Both the position numbers and the translations under genes were made by a program. The notes beneath the pieces were generated by a model. That model searched no databases. It was not told the DNA's origin and worked only from the letters and a program-made list of their open reading frames with translations. From WJMD01 sp964596015 (GTDB lineage Bacteria > Joyebacterota > Joyebacteria > Joyebacterales > Joyebacteraceae): a DNA stretch of 37,547 nt. Of the stretch, positions 1 to 7,795 are shown one piece after another. The DNA lies in contig CAZQSB010000025.1 in assembly GCA_964596015.1 (NCBI GenBank), forward strand, positions 1-37,547. The letters run 5' to 3'. Each line of letters begins with the position of its first letter. Position 1 is the stretch's first letter.

Positions 1-34
1 TCATATTTTTGGGGATATACGCTAATCCGTCCTT

Positions 35-2368
35 CTACAGATCTCGGAACTCGACGGTGACGCCGAGGGAGGGTTCGCTCTCGTTGCCGCACGAGTCGAC
101 GGACGTGACAACATATGTGTACGTGCCGTCGAGAACGCCCCTGTCCAGATAGCCCGACGTGGTGACCGGCTGGTCCGTCATCCTCTCGCCGCGCGGGTCG
201 TCGCACGAGCGGGTACGATAGACCTGGTACCCGGCAAGGTCCGGGGCGTCGACCGGGCTCCACCCGATCATGATATCCCTCCCGACGGCCTCCGCGACGA
301 CGTCCCCCGGCGGATCCGGCGGCTCGGTGTCCGGAACGGACGGGTTCTCAGGCCCGTCAGGGTCGTCCGACCCGCCCGGGTCCTCCATGGTCGCGAGCGT
401 CCTGAACACCTGGTCGTCGGAGAACGTGGTGTCTCCGAACGCCCCGACGGCCACGACCCTGTAGTGGTACGTCGTCGCGCTCTGGAGCGAACAGAGCGCG
501 GTGGAGTAGACGTGGGTCTTCTTCCGCCACGCTGCGGCGCCCGGCGCGACGCCGCCGTACGACGTGTCGGCGCCCCATTCGAGCCACGTCTCGCAGGGGC
601 GGTCGATGGTCCAGCGGACCACGGCGGTAGAATCGCTCGCGAGCGCCGTGCCCGGTTGAAGGATCCTCGGCCCGACCGACTTGACCTGGCCGAGCAGCGG
701 CTCGCCGGTCTCGAAGGTCTGCGCGCTGCAGCAGGACGTGTCGGCCTCGCAGGCGCTCCTGACCAGGAAGCTGTACTGCGTGTTGGGAACGAGCGGCGAC
801 ACGACGACGCGGTGGTCGGTCTGAGGGTCGGTAGCGACCGAGGTGGCGCAGTCCAGCGAATCGCCCAAGCCGTAGAGAACCTGCGACGTCGCCGGCCGGT
901 CGGTCGACCAGGTCACGGCGACGCTCGTGGCTGTGACGGGGGACGCCGTGACGCCGGTGATGATGGGCGGACCGGTCGCTCCGGCGGCCATCGTCTCGAA
1001 GGTCGAATCGGCCGAGGCCGCCTCGCTCTCGTACGCGTCGACCGACCGCACCCGGAAGTGGTAGAGAGCGCCGTCTTCGAGAGACTCGAGCGTCACCAGG
1101 TGCGCCGTGTCGGGACCGGCCTCGCTGTGAACCTCCCCGTACGCGTCCGTCGGCCCGTATTCGACGATCGACGTCGACGGCCGCGACGTGGACCAGGAGA
1201 TGACGGCCCAGGACGTTCCGACCTCCTCGACCGTCACTCCGCCGAGCGACAGCGGCGAGATGTCGGTCTCGAAGACATCATCCGCGGAGTGGGCGACACC
1301 GCCGTTCCCGTCGTCGCTCCTGACCCTGAAGTGATAGAGCGTTCCCGGCTCGAGTCCGGTCAGCGTCACATCATGCAGCGTGACGGCGTCCGGCGCGAGC
1401 GCGCTCGCGCTCCCGTACCCGTCGGTGAGACCGTACTCGACCATCGAGTCAGAAGGTCTGTTCGTCGTCCACGTGATCCTCGCCGAGGTCGTGTCGACGG
1501 CGACGACGATGACGTCGCTTACGGACAGCGGGGGCGGCGGCGGAAGCGGCGTCTGGAACTCAAGGTCGGCGGACCACGCCGTGTCCGCCGAGGCGTCGCT
1601 GCTCCACGCGCGGAAGTGATACGAAACGCCCGGCGTCAGGCCCTCGACGAGCACGTCGTGCGAGGTCACCAGGTCGGCGTCGAGGGGCGTTGTGGAGCCA
1701 TACTCCCCGCTCACGCCGAACTCGACGCGTGATGTCGCGGGTCTGTTGGTGGTCCACGCGATCCGCGCCCAGGTCGTGTCGCCGTCGGCGACGCGCGCGT
1801 CCGAGACGGTCAGAGGGGGTTCGGCCGTGACGAAGGTCCGGTCGCCGGACGTCGCGTCGTTCCCCGCCGAGTCGGCCGCGGACACGCGGTAGTGGTAGAG
1901 CGTCGAGGCGGTCAGACCGGTCAGAAGAACGGCGTGGGATGTCTGGAGCGGTGTGGGCCTCGCCTCGACGAGGCCGTACGACGTCGTCGGCCCGTACTCG
2001 ACGGTCGCGTCGGCCGGACGGCTGGTCGACCACTCTATGACGGCCGTCGACTCGGTGATGGCTGTCGCCGTGATGTCGCTGAGGACCAGAGGCGAAGCCT
2101 GTCCGGCAGGAACGACGCTCATGGTCAGCGTCCCCGCCGGCGCGCCGGGGTCGTCGAACGAGAACGCGAGATTGCCGAGCGAGTCTGAGGAGAACGGGCT
2201 TCCCTCGACCGGCTCACCGCCCGCGGACACGTCGAAGCTCTGATCGCCCGTTACGCCGACCAGAACGTGTGTGGATTCCTGTGCAATGACATTGCCGGCG
2301 AGCGACAGGAACAGCGCAACCAACGCGGCGACCGTCACCGACCCGGCAGGACGCGGAGCCAAGTCCAC
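35..2368 (-). CDS. Exported fibronectin type III repeat protein (777 aa)
   Basis: This is a secreted or cell-surface repeat protein of unknown ligand. Residues 1-30 form a signal peptide ending near VIA-Q. A short unique region (about 31-90) is followed by six related FN3-like domains at about 93-182, 185-273, 280-368, 373-459, 467-554 and 565-658. Each has the pattern W(S/T)T(S/D/N)RP...YG...YH(F/Y)RV, which resembles the FN3-like N-terminal domain of purple acid phosphatases. A classical FN3 domain closes the protein at about 683-775. An acidic Pro/Gly/Asp linker (660-685) precedes the last domain. The GTG start is fixed by an in-frame TAG two codons upstream, and GGGGAGGGG lies about 6 bases before it. 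There is no catalytic domain, C-terminal membrane anchor or PEP-CTERM-like tail. It appears to be transcribed alone from a sigma54-like promoter about 235 bases upstream. A matrix or adhesive role is inference. Confidence 0.9.
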   Translation of the reverse strand: MDLAPRPAGSVTVAALVALFLSLAGNVIAQESTHVLVGVTGDQSFDVSAGGEPVEGSPFSSDSLGNLAFSFDDPGAPAGTLTMSVVPAGQASPLVLSDITATAITESTAVIEWSTSRPADATVEYGPTTSYGLVEARPTPLQTSHAVLLTGLTASTLYHYRVSAADSAGNDATSGDRTFVTAEPPLTVSDARVADGDTTWARIAWTTNRPATSRVEFGVSGEYGSTTPLDADLVTSHDVLVEGLTPGVSYHFRAWSSDASADTAWSADLEFQTPLPPPPPLSVSDVIVVAVDTTSARITWTTNRPSDSMVEYGLTDGYGSASALAPDAVTLHDVTLTGLEPGTLYHFRVRSDDGNGGVAHSADDVFETDISPLSLGGVTVEEVGTSWAVISWSTSRPSTSIVEYGPTDAYGEVHSEAGPDTAHLVTLESLEDGALYHFRVRSVDAYESEAASADSTFETMAAGATGPPIITGVTASPVTATSVAVTWSTDRPATSQVLYGLGDSLDCATSVATDPQTDHRVVVSPLVPNTQYSFLVRSACEADTSCCSAQTFETGEPLLGQVKSVGPRILQPGTALASDSTAVVRWTIDRPCETWLEWGADTSYGGVAPGAAAWRKKTHVYSTALCSLQSATTYHYRVVAVGAFGDTTFSDDQVFRTLATMEDPGGSDDPDGPENPSVPDTEPPDPPGDVVAEAVGRDIMIGWSPVDAPDLAGYQVYRTRSCDDPRGERMTDQPVTTSGYLDRGVLDGTYTYVVTSVDSCGNESEPSLGVTVEFRDL

Positions 2369-2602
2369 GCTCTACCCCTCCCCAACCCTTCGGAAAGCAG
2401 AGGACGGGGCCCGCGGGATCCAAGGCGGGTGCATAGGGGGTTGCCTGTGCGGTGGAAGACCCTGAGCCGGCCTCCGAGAGGAGCGTCAGCCGGCCCTGCG
2501 CGACCGAGGCTTCTCGTGTGCCTGAAGAACCCCGGCGAACCCCGTCCAAAGCTGCGTGTGCTGTCTCTGATGCCATGGGGATGGCGACTGGACTCTACAA
2601 GC

Positions 2603-2618
2603 TGCACAATCTGTGCCA
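2603..2618 (-). promoter_or_regulatory. Sigma54-like -24/-12 promoter of the FN3-repeat gene
   Basis: On the minus strand this reads TGGCACAGATTGTGCA. It has the invariant GG-N10-GC spacing of RpoN promoters and a perfect TGGCAC -24 box. The -12 box is GTGCA instead of the consensus TTGCA. A near-identical element (TGGCACATTCCGTGCA) precedes the EPS operon at 29668-29683. It would give a leader of about 225 bases before the GTG at 2368. No RpoN or enhancer-binding protein gene is in the window, so use of this site is inferred. Confidence 0.6.
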
Positions 2619-2697
2619 GTCAGGCCGTAACAAAGGGTAGCTCTTCGGGGCCGCCGAAGCGGAAGGTCTGGGAAGGATGAGAGGAAGGGCCCGGGAC

Positions 2698-2781
2698 GTT
2701 CGGCGAAGCGGACGGCCCGGACGGGTTCAGCGGAGCAGAGCGCCGGGGTTGAGCGAAGAAGGGGAACCGTGGGGTTCAGCA
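2698..2781. repeat. Four degenerate direct repeats upstream of the sigma54-like site
   Basis: Octamers related to GTTCAGCG (plus strand) start at 2698, 2725, 2748 and 2774, with spacings of 27, 23 and 26 bases. They lie about 80-165 bases upstream of the -24 box at 2618. That is the distance at which bacterial enhancer-binding proteins usually bind. The units are imperfect (GTTCGGCG, GTTCAGCG, GTTGAGCG, GTTCAGCA) and could be chance in GC-rich DNA. Confidence 0.3.
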
Positions 2782-2787
2782 CTGCAG

Positions 2788-2818
2788 AGGGCCCGCCCCG
2801 TGTTCCGGGACGGGCCCT
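2788..2818 (-). terminator. Strong GC hairpin after the FN3 lipoprotein gene
   Basis: A 13-bp stem (one G-T wobble) with a 5-base loop joins 2788-2800 to 2806-2818. It lies 66-96 bases past the stop codon of the upstream gene and before the next promoter, so it is well placed to end that transcript or protect its 3' end. No T-run follows on the minus strand, so classical intrinsic termination is uncertain. Confidence 0.5.
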
Positions 2819-2883
2819 TCCTGAGAAAGCTCCGTCGTTCATCGACGCTCAGCCGGGAGCGCCGCACCGCGGACGCGTCGCCG

Positions 2884-4485
2884 CTACGGCTCGAGCATGG
2901 CCGACACGCTGTCAGAGACGGCCCTCGCACCGAACGAGTCGACGACGGCGATCCGATACCAGTAGACGAGGTCGGCGTCCGGGGCGACGTGGGTGTAGAA
3001 GGTCTCCCCGGGGTCCCCGATGCGCGAGAGGACCCGCTTCGTGTCGGGGTCGGGCGGAGCGGGCGGCTCCTGCTCCCAGCTGATGACCTCGTACTCGAGG
3101 AAGTCCTCGGCGCTGCTCCTCGACCAGGAAAGCGAGATCGACGACGTGTCTGCCCACGGCGCGTAGAGCTCGACCGGCGCCGGCGGCTCGTTGGGATCGG
3201 TCGTAGCGCTGACCTCGTTGCTCACGGCCGTCTGCCCGAAGTCATCCGAGACGTAGACCGCGTAGTAGTACGTCGAGTCGGGCTCGAGGCCGCCGTCGAC
3301 GTAGGTCGTCGTACCGGGAGTCGTGATCTCGGCAATGAGCTCCCGGTCGGTCGAAGAGTCGACGCCCGGCACATAGGACCGGTACAGAACATACGCGCCG
3401 AAGTCGAGCGCCAGACTCCGCGTCCACGAGAGCGAGATCCTGCGCTCCGACAGGACGACAGGGACGTGCATCGTCACGGGCTCGGGACCCTCGAGGATGG
3501 TCACCGTCCCGGTCGCCGTCATGGGCTCGGCCTCGTTCCCGACCTCGTCCATGAAGTAGCCGGTCACTGTCGCGTCGACGGCCTCGGAGCCGGGCACGAT
3601 CACGTAGTCCCTCTCGTAGACTCCGTTGTCGGGCGTCGTGTCGCCCGCCGTGCCGTCATCGTAGAGCTCGACCAGCGAGACGACGCCGTCGATCTCGACG
3701 GTCGCCTCTCCCCCGGTCTCGCCGGCATCGAGCGTGAGATGGAGCACGTCGCCGGGCGCGAGAACCGCACCGTCAGAGTCCTGTGTGACCGAATCGATGG
3801 CGGCCCACCTGTCGAGCGTGATGGTATCGGACACGGTCTCGGACTCGCTGTCGGTCGCGTCGCGGAAGCGGGCGTAGACGGTCTTCACGCCGTCGTCGGC
3901 CGAGAGCTGCCAGTTCGCCGTCGACGAGTACGGGACCCACGACGCTCCCGCCAGGTCGGCGCTCTCGGAGAACTGCATGAGCTCAGTGCCGGTTGTGGCC
4001 GAGGTCGAGATGGTGACCGAGCGCGAGGCCGTCTTGTCGGCGCCCTGATTGATGGCGATGCCGAAGATGTTCGGGACGACCCGGAGCGCCGGTGACGTCT
4101 CGCCCTCGAGCCCGAGCCTGTTGACCGAGGAGACTCGGTATTCGTAGACCATGCCGTTCAGCACGTCCTCATCGTCGTACGACATGTCCTCCGTGGTGTC
4201 GATCTCCTCGAACCGCTCGCTCTCCTCGTCCTCGACCTCCCACCGGTAGACGACATACTCGCCTATCCCCGTGGTGTCGCCGACCGTCCACGTCAGCGAG
4301 ACGAGCCTGTCCGATACGGTCGCTCGAAGCGAACCGGGCGTGTCGGGCGCGTCCGACTCGCCCCCGGGCGCCGCCGGGTCGAGAGCGTTGTCGCGCTCGG
4401 GCTGCGTCAGCGTGTCGAAGCAGCCCGAAAGCCCGGACGCGGCGAGCGCGATCATGAGAGTCAGAGCCAGGAACTTCCTTCTCAT
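2884..4485 (-). CDS. Fibronectin type III domain lipoprotein (533 aa)
   Basis: This is a predicted lipoprotein with lipobox LSG-C at Cys22. An RDNALDP segment follows soon after the lipid cysteine. Domains in order: FN3 (47-136); a beta-rich unit with WQLSADDGVKTVY (about 147-226), of a type often repeated in surface proteins; a beta domain with a possible Ca-binding turn DDGTAGDTTPDNG (about 229-331); and two further FN3 domains (336-428, 434-531). The ATG at 4485 is preferred over an earlier in-frame start because GGAGG lies 5 bases upstream and the signal peptide begins there. It starts 29 bases after the PEGA-domain gene, so the two are probably co-transcribed from the promoter at 5361-5389. 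No catalytic motif is visible. A role in binding or displaying envelope components is inference. Confidence 0.85.
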   Translation of the reverse strand: MRRKFLALTLMIALAASGLSGCFDTLTQPERDNALDPAAPGGESDAPDTPGSLRATVSDRLVSLTWTVGDTTGIGEYVVYRWEVEDEESERFEEIDTTEDMSYDDEDVLNGMVYEYRVSSVNRLGLEGETSPALRVVPNIFGIAINQGADKTASRSVTISTSATTGTELMQFSESADLAGASWVPYSSTANWQLSADDGVKTVYARFRDATDSESETVSDTITLDRWAAIDSVTQDSDGAVLAPGDVLHLTLDAGETGGEATVEIDGVVSLVELYDDGTAGDTTPDNGVYERDYVIVPGSEAVDATVTGYFMDEVGNEAEPMTATGTVTILEGPEPVTMHVPVVLSERRISLSWTRSLALDFGAYVLYRSYVPGVDSSTDRELIAEITTPGTTTYVDGGLEPDSTYYYAVYVSDDFGQTAVSNEVSATTDPNEPPAPVELYAPWADTSSISLSWSRSSAEDFLEYEVISWEQEPPAPPDPDTKRVLSRIGDPGETFYTHVAPDADLVYWYRIAVVDSFGARAVSDSVSAMLEP

Positions 4486-4514
4486 GGCAACCTCCGTGTA
4501 CCGCGTCGCGGGCA

Positions 4515-5282
4515 CTAGAATCTCAGGTGATAGCCGAGCTCGGTCCGTTCCGAGCCGACGGTGGCGAAGAAACCGTTTCCGTCCTCACCGTTCTCCGCGA
4601 AGAAGCCGCCTCCCGTTCCCGCGTCGCCGTAGCCCGCGGGCCCCGGGGTGGGCATGAGGAGGGTCGCATCGAGGACGTTGATGAGCCAGACGGCCGCGGC
4701 CGCGTAGGCCCAGCGCTTCCGGCGCTCGTGCCACTTCTCATACTCGTCGAACGCGGCGAGACGCGCCTGGTAGGCTTCCTCGATCTCGTCGACCTGGTCG
4801 GCGGCGCGGTACGCTCGGAGCGCTTCCTCGTAGTCGTTCTCGGCGTCGTGGCGCTTCGCGTCGCTCCACAGGAGCCCGGCGGCCAGACCCGCCTCCACCA
4901 GCATGAACGCCGACCCCTTGACGGCCTGCCCCGTGTAGAACTGCCCCCAGCCGGGTATGAGAGCCGAGCGCAGCCCGGCCCCGACGGGGGTCTTCCTCGA
5001 CAGCCTTATGGATATCGAGTCGACGCGCGTGGGCGAGAGCGCCGCGAACCCCGTCCACTCGCTGTAGCCGCCCATGTAGGCGCGGACCTCGAACGTCCCG
5101 CCGATCGGTCTGTCGAGCCGCCACGGCGTCACGCCGCGCAGCACCACGTCGCCCCGGAGCTCCACCACGGCGCCGGGCGGGACGGACGTGATGACGACGC
5201 CCCCCTCCTGAGCAGCCGCTGTTCCGGCGACGCCGAAGGTCACGGCGGCCGCGATGAGCAGTCCCAGCACCTTCTTGGTCAT
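4515..5282 (-). CDS. PEGA-domain, DUF5683-like membrane protein (255 aa)
   Basis: The protein has a signal peptide (1-24, ending AAA-Q), a PEGA-type beta domain (about 27-95, with GGVVITSVPPGAVVEL) and a DUF5683-like part. The latter has the hallmark GLRSALIPGWGQFYTGQ followed by a hydrophobic helix (about 115-140), an acidic coiled-coil stretch (about 140-190) and another membrane segment (about 193-213). The Gly-rich C-terminus ends in Tyr-His-Leu-Arg-Phe. PEGA domains occur in surface-layer and envelope proteins and are thought to bind wall or sugar components. The exact function is unknown. The ATG at 5282 is preferred over an upstream in-frame start because the signal peptide begins there and GGAG lies about 7 bases before it. 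It is the first gene after a very good sigma70-type promoter. Confidence 0.8.
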   Translation of the reverse strand: MTKKVLGLLIAAAVTFGVAGTAAAQEGGVVITSVPPGAVVELRGDVVLRGVTPWRLDRPIGGTFEVRAYMGGYSEWTGFAALSPTRVDSISIRLSRKTPVGAGLRSALIPGWGQFYTGQAVKGSAFMLVEAGLAAGLLWSDAKRHDAENDYEEALRAYRAADQVDEIEEAYQARLAAFDEYEKWHERRKRWAYAAAAVWLINVLDATLLMPTPGPAGYGDAGTGGGFFAENGEDGNGFFATVGSERTELGYHLRF

Positions 5283-5360
5283 ATCTCGCTCCTCGATGGT
5301 ATTGGCTCGGGCCACAGCAGGACCCGCTTCGTCCGATGTCGCATGGTAGCCGTTGCGCCG

Positions 5361-5389
5361 ATTCTAGGGCCGCCCGTCGGGGCTGTCAA
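5361..5389 (-). promoter_or_regulatory. Sigma70-type promoter of the PEGA/FN3 lipoprotein pair
   Basis: The minus strand has TTGACA at 5389-5384, a 17-base spacer and TAGAAT at 5366-5361. That is a perfect -35 box and a 5/6 match to the -10 box. The -35 box begins one base after the stop codon of the TPR lipoprotein gene, so promoter and gene end are packed together. The predicted leader is about 70 bases. Confidence 0.75.
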
Positions 5390-5390
5390 C

Positions 5391-6917
5391 TCAGCCGCTC
5401 TCCTCCAGCTCGTCGAGACGCGACCGGGCGTCCGCGGCACGCTCGGATTCGGGGTAGCTCTCGATGACCCTTCCATAAAGCGCGCGCGCGCGCGCGGCGT
5501 TCCCGAGCTCATCGTGGTGGATCGACGCCGCCTGCAAAAGCATCGCCGGCGCGGCGTCGGCTTCGGGATGACGGTCGGCCAGGGAGACGAGTTCGGCGGC
5601 GGCGTCCTCCCATCGTTCGAGCCTGATGAGCGCGTCGATGAGATACCCGGCGGCCGCGAGCTCCGCGGGCGTTCCCGCGTAGTCGCGCACGACCATGCGG
5701 TAGTGCTCGACGGCGCGGGAGAGCGCCGACCGGGCGCCCGACTCCTCGCCGATCCGCTCGTACCTCTCGGCGACATGAAGCGGGGCCCGGAGACCGTACA
5801 TGGTCGCGGGGAAGTCCCGCGCCAGCGACTGGTAGCGTGCCGCCGCCGTGTTCCACTCCCCGTCAAGCTCGTACGACAGCGCGAGGAGATAGCTCGCGGT
5901 CGCGGCGATGCGTTCCTCGTCCCTGAACGCGTTGAGGACGCTCTCGAGCCGCTCCCTCGCCTTCTCGTAGCGCCCCTCCTCGATGTCGTACCGCGCGATC
6001 TCTATGGAGGCCGTGGCGCCGGGGATCTCGTCACCGTACTCGTCCACGACCCGCGCGTAGTACTTGCCGGCCGTCCCTTCATCGCCGAGCCTGCTTCCGT
6101 GGATCTCCGCAAGCGCCAGCCAGATCCTGTCTCGGCTGGACTCGTCGCCGTAGCGCCTGTCGAGCTCGGTGTAGGCCTCCACGGCCTCGCCCCAGCGCTC
6201 CTGCCTGACCCATGTCTCGGCGATCTGTCCGAGCGCGGCGCGCGCGGTCGCGCTCGCAGGGTTCTCCTCGATGAGCTCCCGGTAGTAGTCGCGCGCTCGA
6301 GCGTACCACTCATCGGCCTTCTCGGACTCGCCGCGGGCCCGGTAGCCGTCCGCGACTTGGACCGGCGCGGTCAGGACGCGCGAATCAGGAAGTCCGCCAT
6401 CTTCCGTCTCAGGGCGAAAGCCCTCCATGATTCTTCGGTAGACCTCGACCGCCTTGTCCCACTCCCCGACCGCGCGGCGGACGCGGGCCAGCCTGGAGAG
6501 GGCCTCGATCGTCAGTCCGCGGTCGAACGAGTAGCTGTCGGCCACGGAAGAGTACCAGTGAACAGCCCGGTCGGCCTCGCCCATCGCCGCCGCCAGCGAG
6601 GCGAGCGCAAAGCGGCTCGTGGCCGAGATCCGCGCGGTCTCTCTCTCGGTCTGTGACGGGTCGGTCGCGGGCGGCGGGAATTCGCGAACGATCTCGCGGT
6701 GCCGCGCCTCGAGTTCGGCCCGCATCGCGTCGGTCGCGAGTTCGGGGTTCTGGCCCACCGCCCGCTCGAGCTTTTCCACGCCCCAGGCCATCTGCTCGGC
6801 GCGGTAGCGGCGGGTCAGCGCTTCGTGCCGACCGCATCCCGCCACTGCCCCGGCGGCGATGATCACGAGCGCTGCAGGAAGGAGCCTCCGGACGAGGCGC
6901 CGCGATCCGTGTCTCAT
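5391..6917 (-). CDS. TPR-repeat lipoprotein, last gene of the EPS/exosortase operon (508 aa)
   Basis: The signal peptide has lipobox VAG-C at Cys28. The rest is almost wholly helical, with tetratricopeptide-like repeats (for example blocks with W-A-Y/A-L-A-x-Y and DxDRAVHWY, WDKAVEVYRRI, WGEAVEAYTEL, WEDAAAELVSL). It resembles YbgF/BamD-type TPR proteins in general style, but I cannot assign it to a named family. The ATG at 6917 overlaps the stop of the preceding membrane-protein gene (ATGA), giving translational coupling. PEP-CTERM/exosortase loci in Proteobacteria often carry a TPR lipoprotein called PrsT. This protein holds a similar position and has the same architecture but is shorter than typical PrsT, so it is at best an analogue. 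An alternating GC run of 15 bases at 5480-5494 lies within the 3' end. Confidence 0.85.
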   Translation of the reverse strand: MRHGSRRLVRRLLPAALVIIAAGAVAGCGRHEALTRRYRAEQMAWGVEKLERAVGQNPELATDAMRAELEARHREIVREFPPPATDPSQTERETARISATSRFALASLAAAMGEADRAVHWYSSVADSYSFDRGLTIEALSRLARVRRAVGEWDKAVEVYRRIMEGFRPETEDGGLPDSRVLTAPVQVADGYRARGESEKADEWYARARDYYRELIEENPASATARAALGQIAETWVRQERWGEAVEAYTELDRRYGDESSRDRIWLALAEIHGSRLGDEGTAGKYYARVVDEYGDEIPGATASIEIARYDIEEGRYEKARERLESVLNAFRDEERIAATASYLLALSYELDGEWNTAAARYQSLARDFPATMYGLRAPLHVAERYERIGEESGARSALSRAVEHYRMVVRDYAGTPAELAAAGYLIDALIRLERWEDAAAELVSLADRHPEADAAPAMLLQAASIHHDELGNAARARALYGRVIESYPESERAADARSRLDELEESG

Positions 6918-7780
6918 GCCCCGTCCCCCCTTTCGGTCTCGCGCTCGTCTCGTGTCATGTAGAGAAAGACCCGCGTCGACGAGCCGACGACGACGTATCC
7001 GATGAACAGCAGAATGACGATCCAGGCGAACATGACGCCGACCAGCATCTCGGGAGAGAACCGCTCGGCGATGAGAGCGCTCTGGCGAGAGAGCCAGGCC
7101 GGCGCCAGTTCGACGGCCGTCGGCACCGCTACGATGAGATACGTCGTGATCGGCGCCCGGAAAGCCATGCGGAAGCTCCTGCCGATGGCCCGGAGCGGGC
7201 CGTCCCGGCGCAGCATGACCGCGGCCGGCGCGTAGATAAGGAGAGCCTGCACCGCCAGAACGACCGCCACGACGAGCATTCTGAGCAGCCGGAACCTCAG
7301 AGGTCGCACGTCCGCCAGGTATCCCCACAACTGCATCGGGAGGCGCGTGGCAAGCTGCGAAGCGGCGACGGCGACGAGCGTGACCACGATGAGCGGCACA
7401 TACCGTCTCCCCGCCTCGCGCCATCCCTCCCCCTCGGACGAGGGTCTTCCGGCCCATGATGTGGAAAAGAGATGGACCGCCGCGCCGGTCACAAGGGCCC
7501 CGAGAACGATGCTGAGGACGATGTCGGTCTGCGCCAGCCCGGCCCTCAGAACGAGGAAGTTCGAGGGGTAGTGGAGCGCCGCGTCGGTGAAGCGCCATCT
7601 CAGAAGTGGCACCATGACGGCACGTATGCCGGGCAGGGCGAACCACCCGATCGCAACGACCACGAACCCCTGCACGCCGGCGTACACGAGGAAGGGGCCC
7701 AGGGCCACGCGCCGCCCGAGGGCGCGGAAGGTCTCGGCCCACCCCCAGATCAGTGCATTGAGCTGTTCACCGACTCGCAC
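6914..7780 (-). CDS. Unclassified polytopic membrane protein next to EpsI (288 aa)
   Basis: The function is unknown and I do not recognise a family. Hydrophobicity suggests five or six membrane segments (roughly residues 27-50, 83-107, 128-148, 166-190, 213-232 and 245-272). They are separated by basic loops such as RRDGPLRAIGRSFRMAFR, a layout seen in small membrane proteins with a duplicated fold. The GTG start has GGAGG 5 bases upstream and lies 15 bases after the epsI stop. Its own stop overlaps the start of the TPR lipoprotein gene, so the two proteins are probably made together. The fixed position between EpsI and a TPR lipoprotein hints at a role in exosortase-linked surface processing or polysaccharide secretion. 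This is inference. Confidence 0.75.
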   Translation of the reverse strand: MRVGEQLNALIWGWAETFRALGRRVALGPFLVYAGVQGFVVVAIGWFALPGIRAVMVPLLRWRFTDAALHYPSNFLVLRAGLAQTDIVLSIVLGALVTGAAVHLFSTSWAGRPSSEGEGWREAGRRYVPLIVVTLVAVAASQLATRLPMQLWGYLADVRPLRFRLLRMLVVAVVLAVQALLIYAPAAVMLRRDGPLRAIGRSFRMAFRAPITTYLIVAVPTAVELAPAWLSRQSALIAERFSPEMLVGVMFAWIVILLFIGYVVVGSSTRVFLYMTRDERETERGDGA

Positions 7781-7795
7781 TCGAACCTCCCTGTA

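Larger units (their letters stand above)
2369..2883. other. 515-base non-coding regulatory interval
   Basis: No convincing gene lies here. In minus-strand order the interval holds a strong GC hairpin (2788-2818) after the FN3 lipoprotein gene, four degenerate repeats (2698-2781), a sigma54-like promoter (2603-2618) and a leader of roughly 225 bases for the FN3-repeat gene. Several open frames cross it on both strands. They overlap one another, lack recognisable domains and are Arg/Pro/Gly-rich, as expected of non-coding GC-rich DNA. Confidence 0.7.

Noticed and set aside
2214..2842. Open frames of 90-120 codons crossing the region before the FN3-repeat gene
   Set aside because: Several overlap each other on both strands, none has a good ribosome binding site or recognisable domain, and they cover the promoter and hairpin.
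35..4485. The two FN3 proteins as exosortase substrates
   Set aside because: Neither ends with a sorting motif, membrane helix and basic tail; the ends are plain soluble FN3 strands.
4527..6656. Long plus-strand open frames opposite the PEGA and TPR genes (and similar ones along the window)
   Set aside because: They are antisense shadows caused by high third-base GC; their proteins are Arg/Pro/His-rich and match no family, while the minus-strand frames have clear domains.
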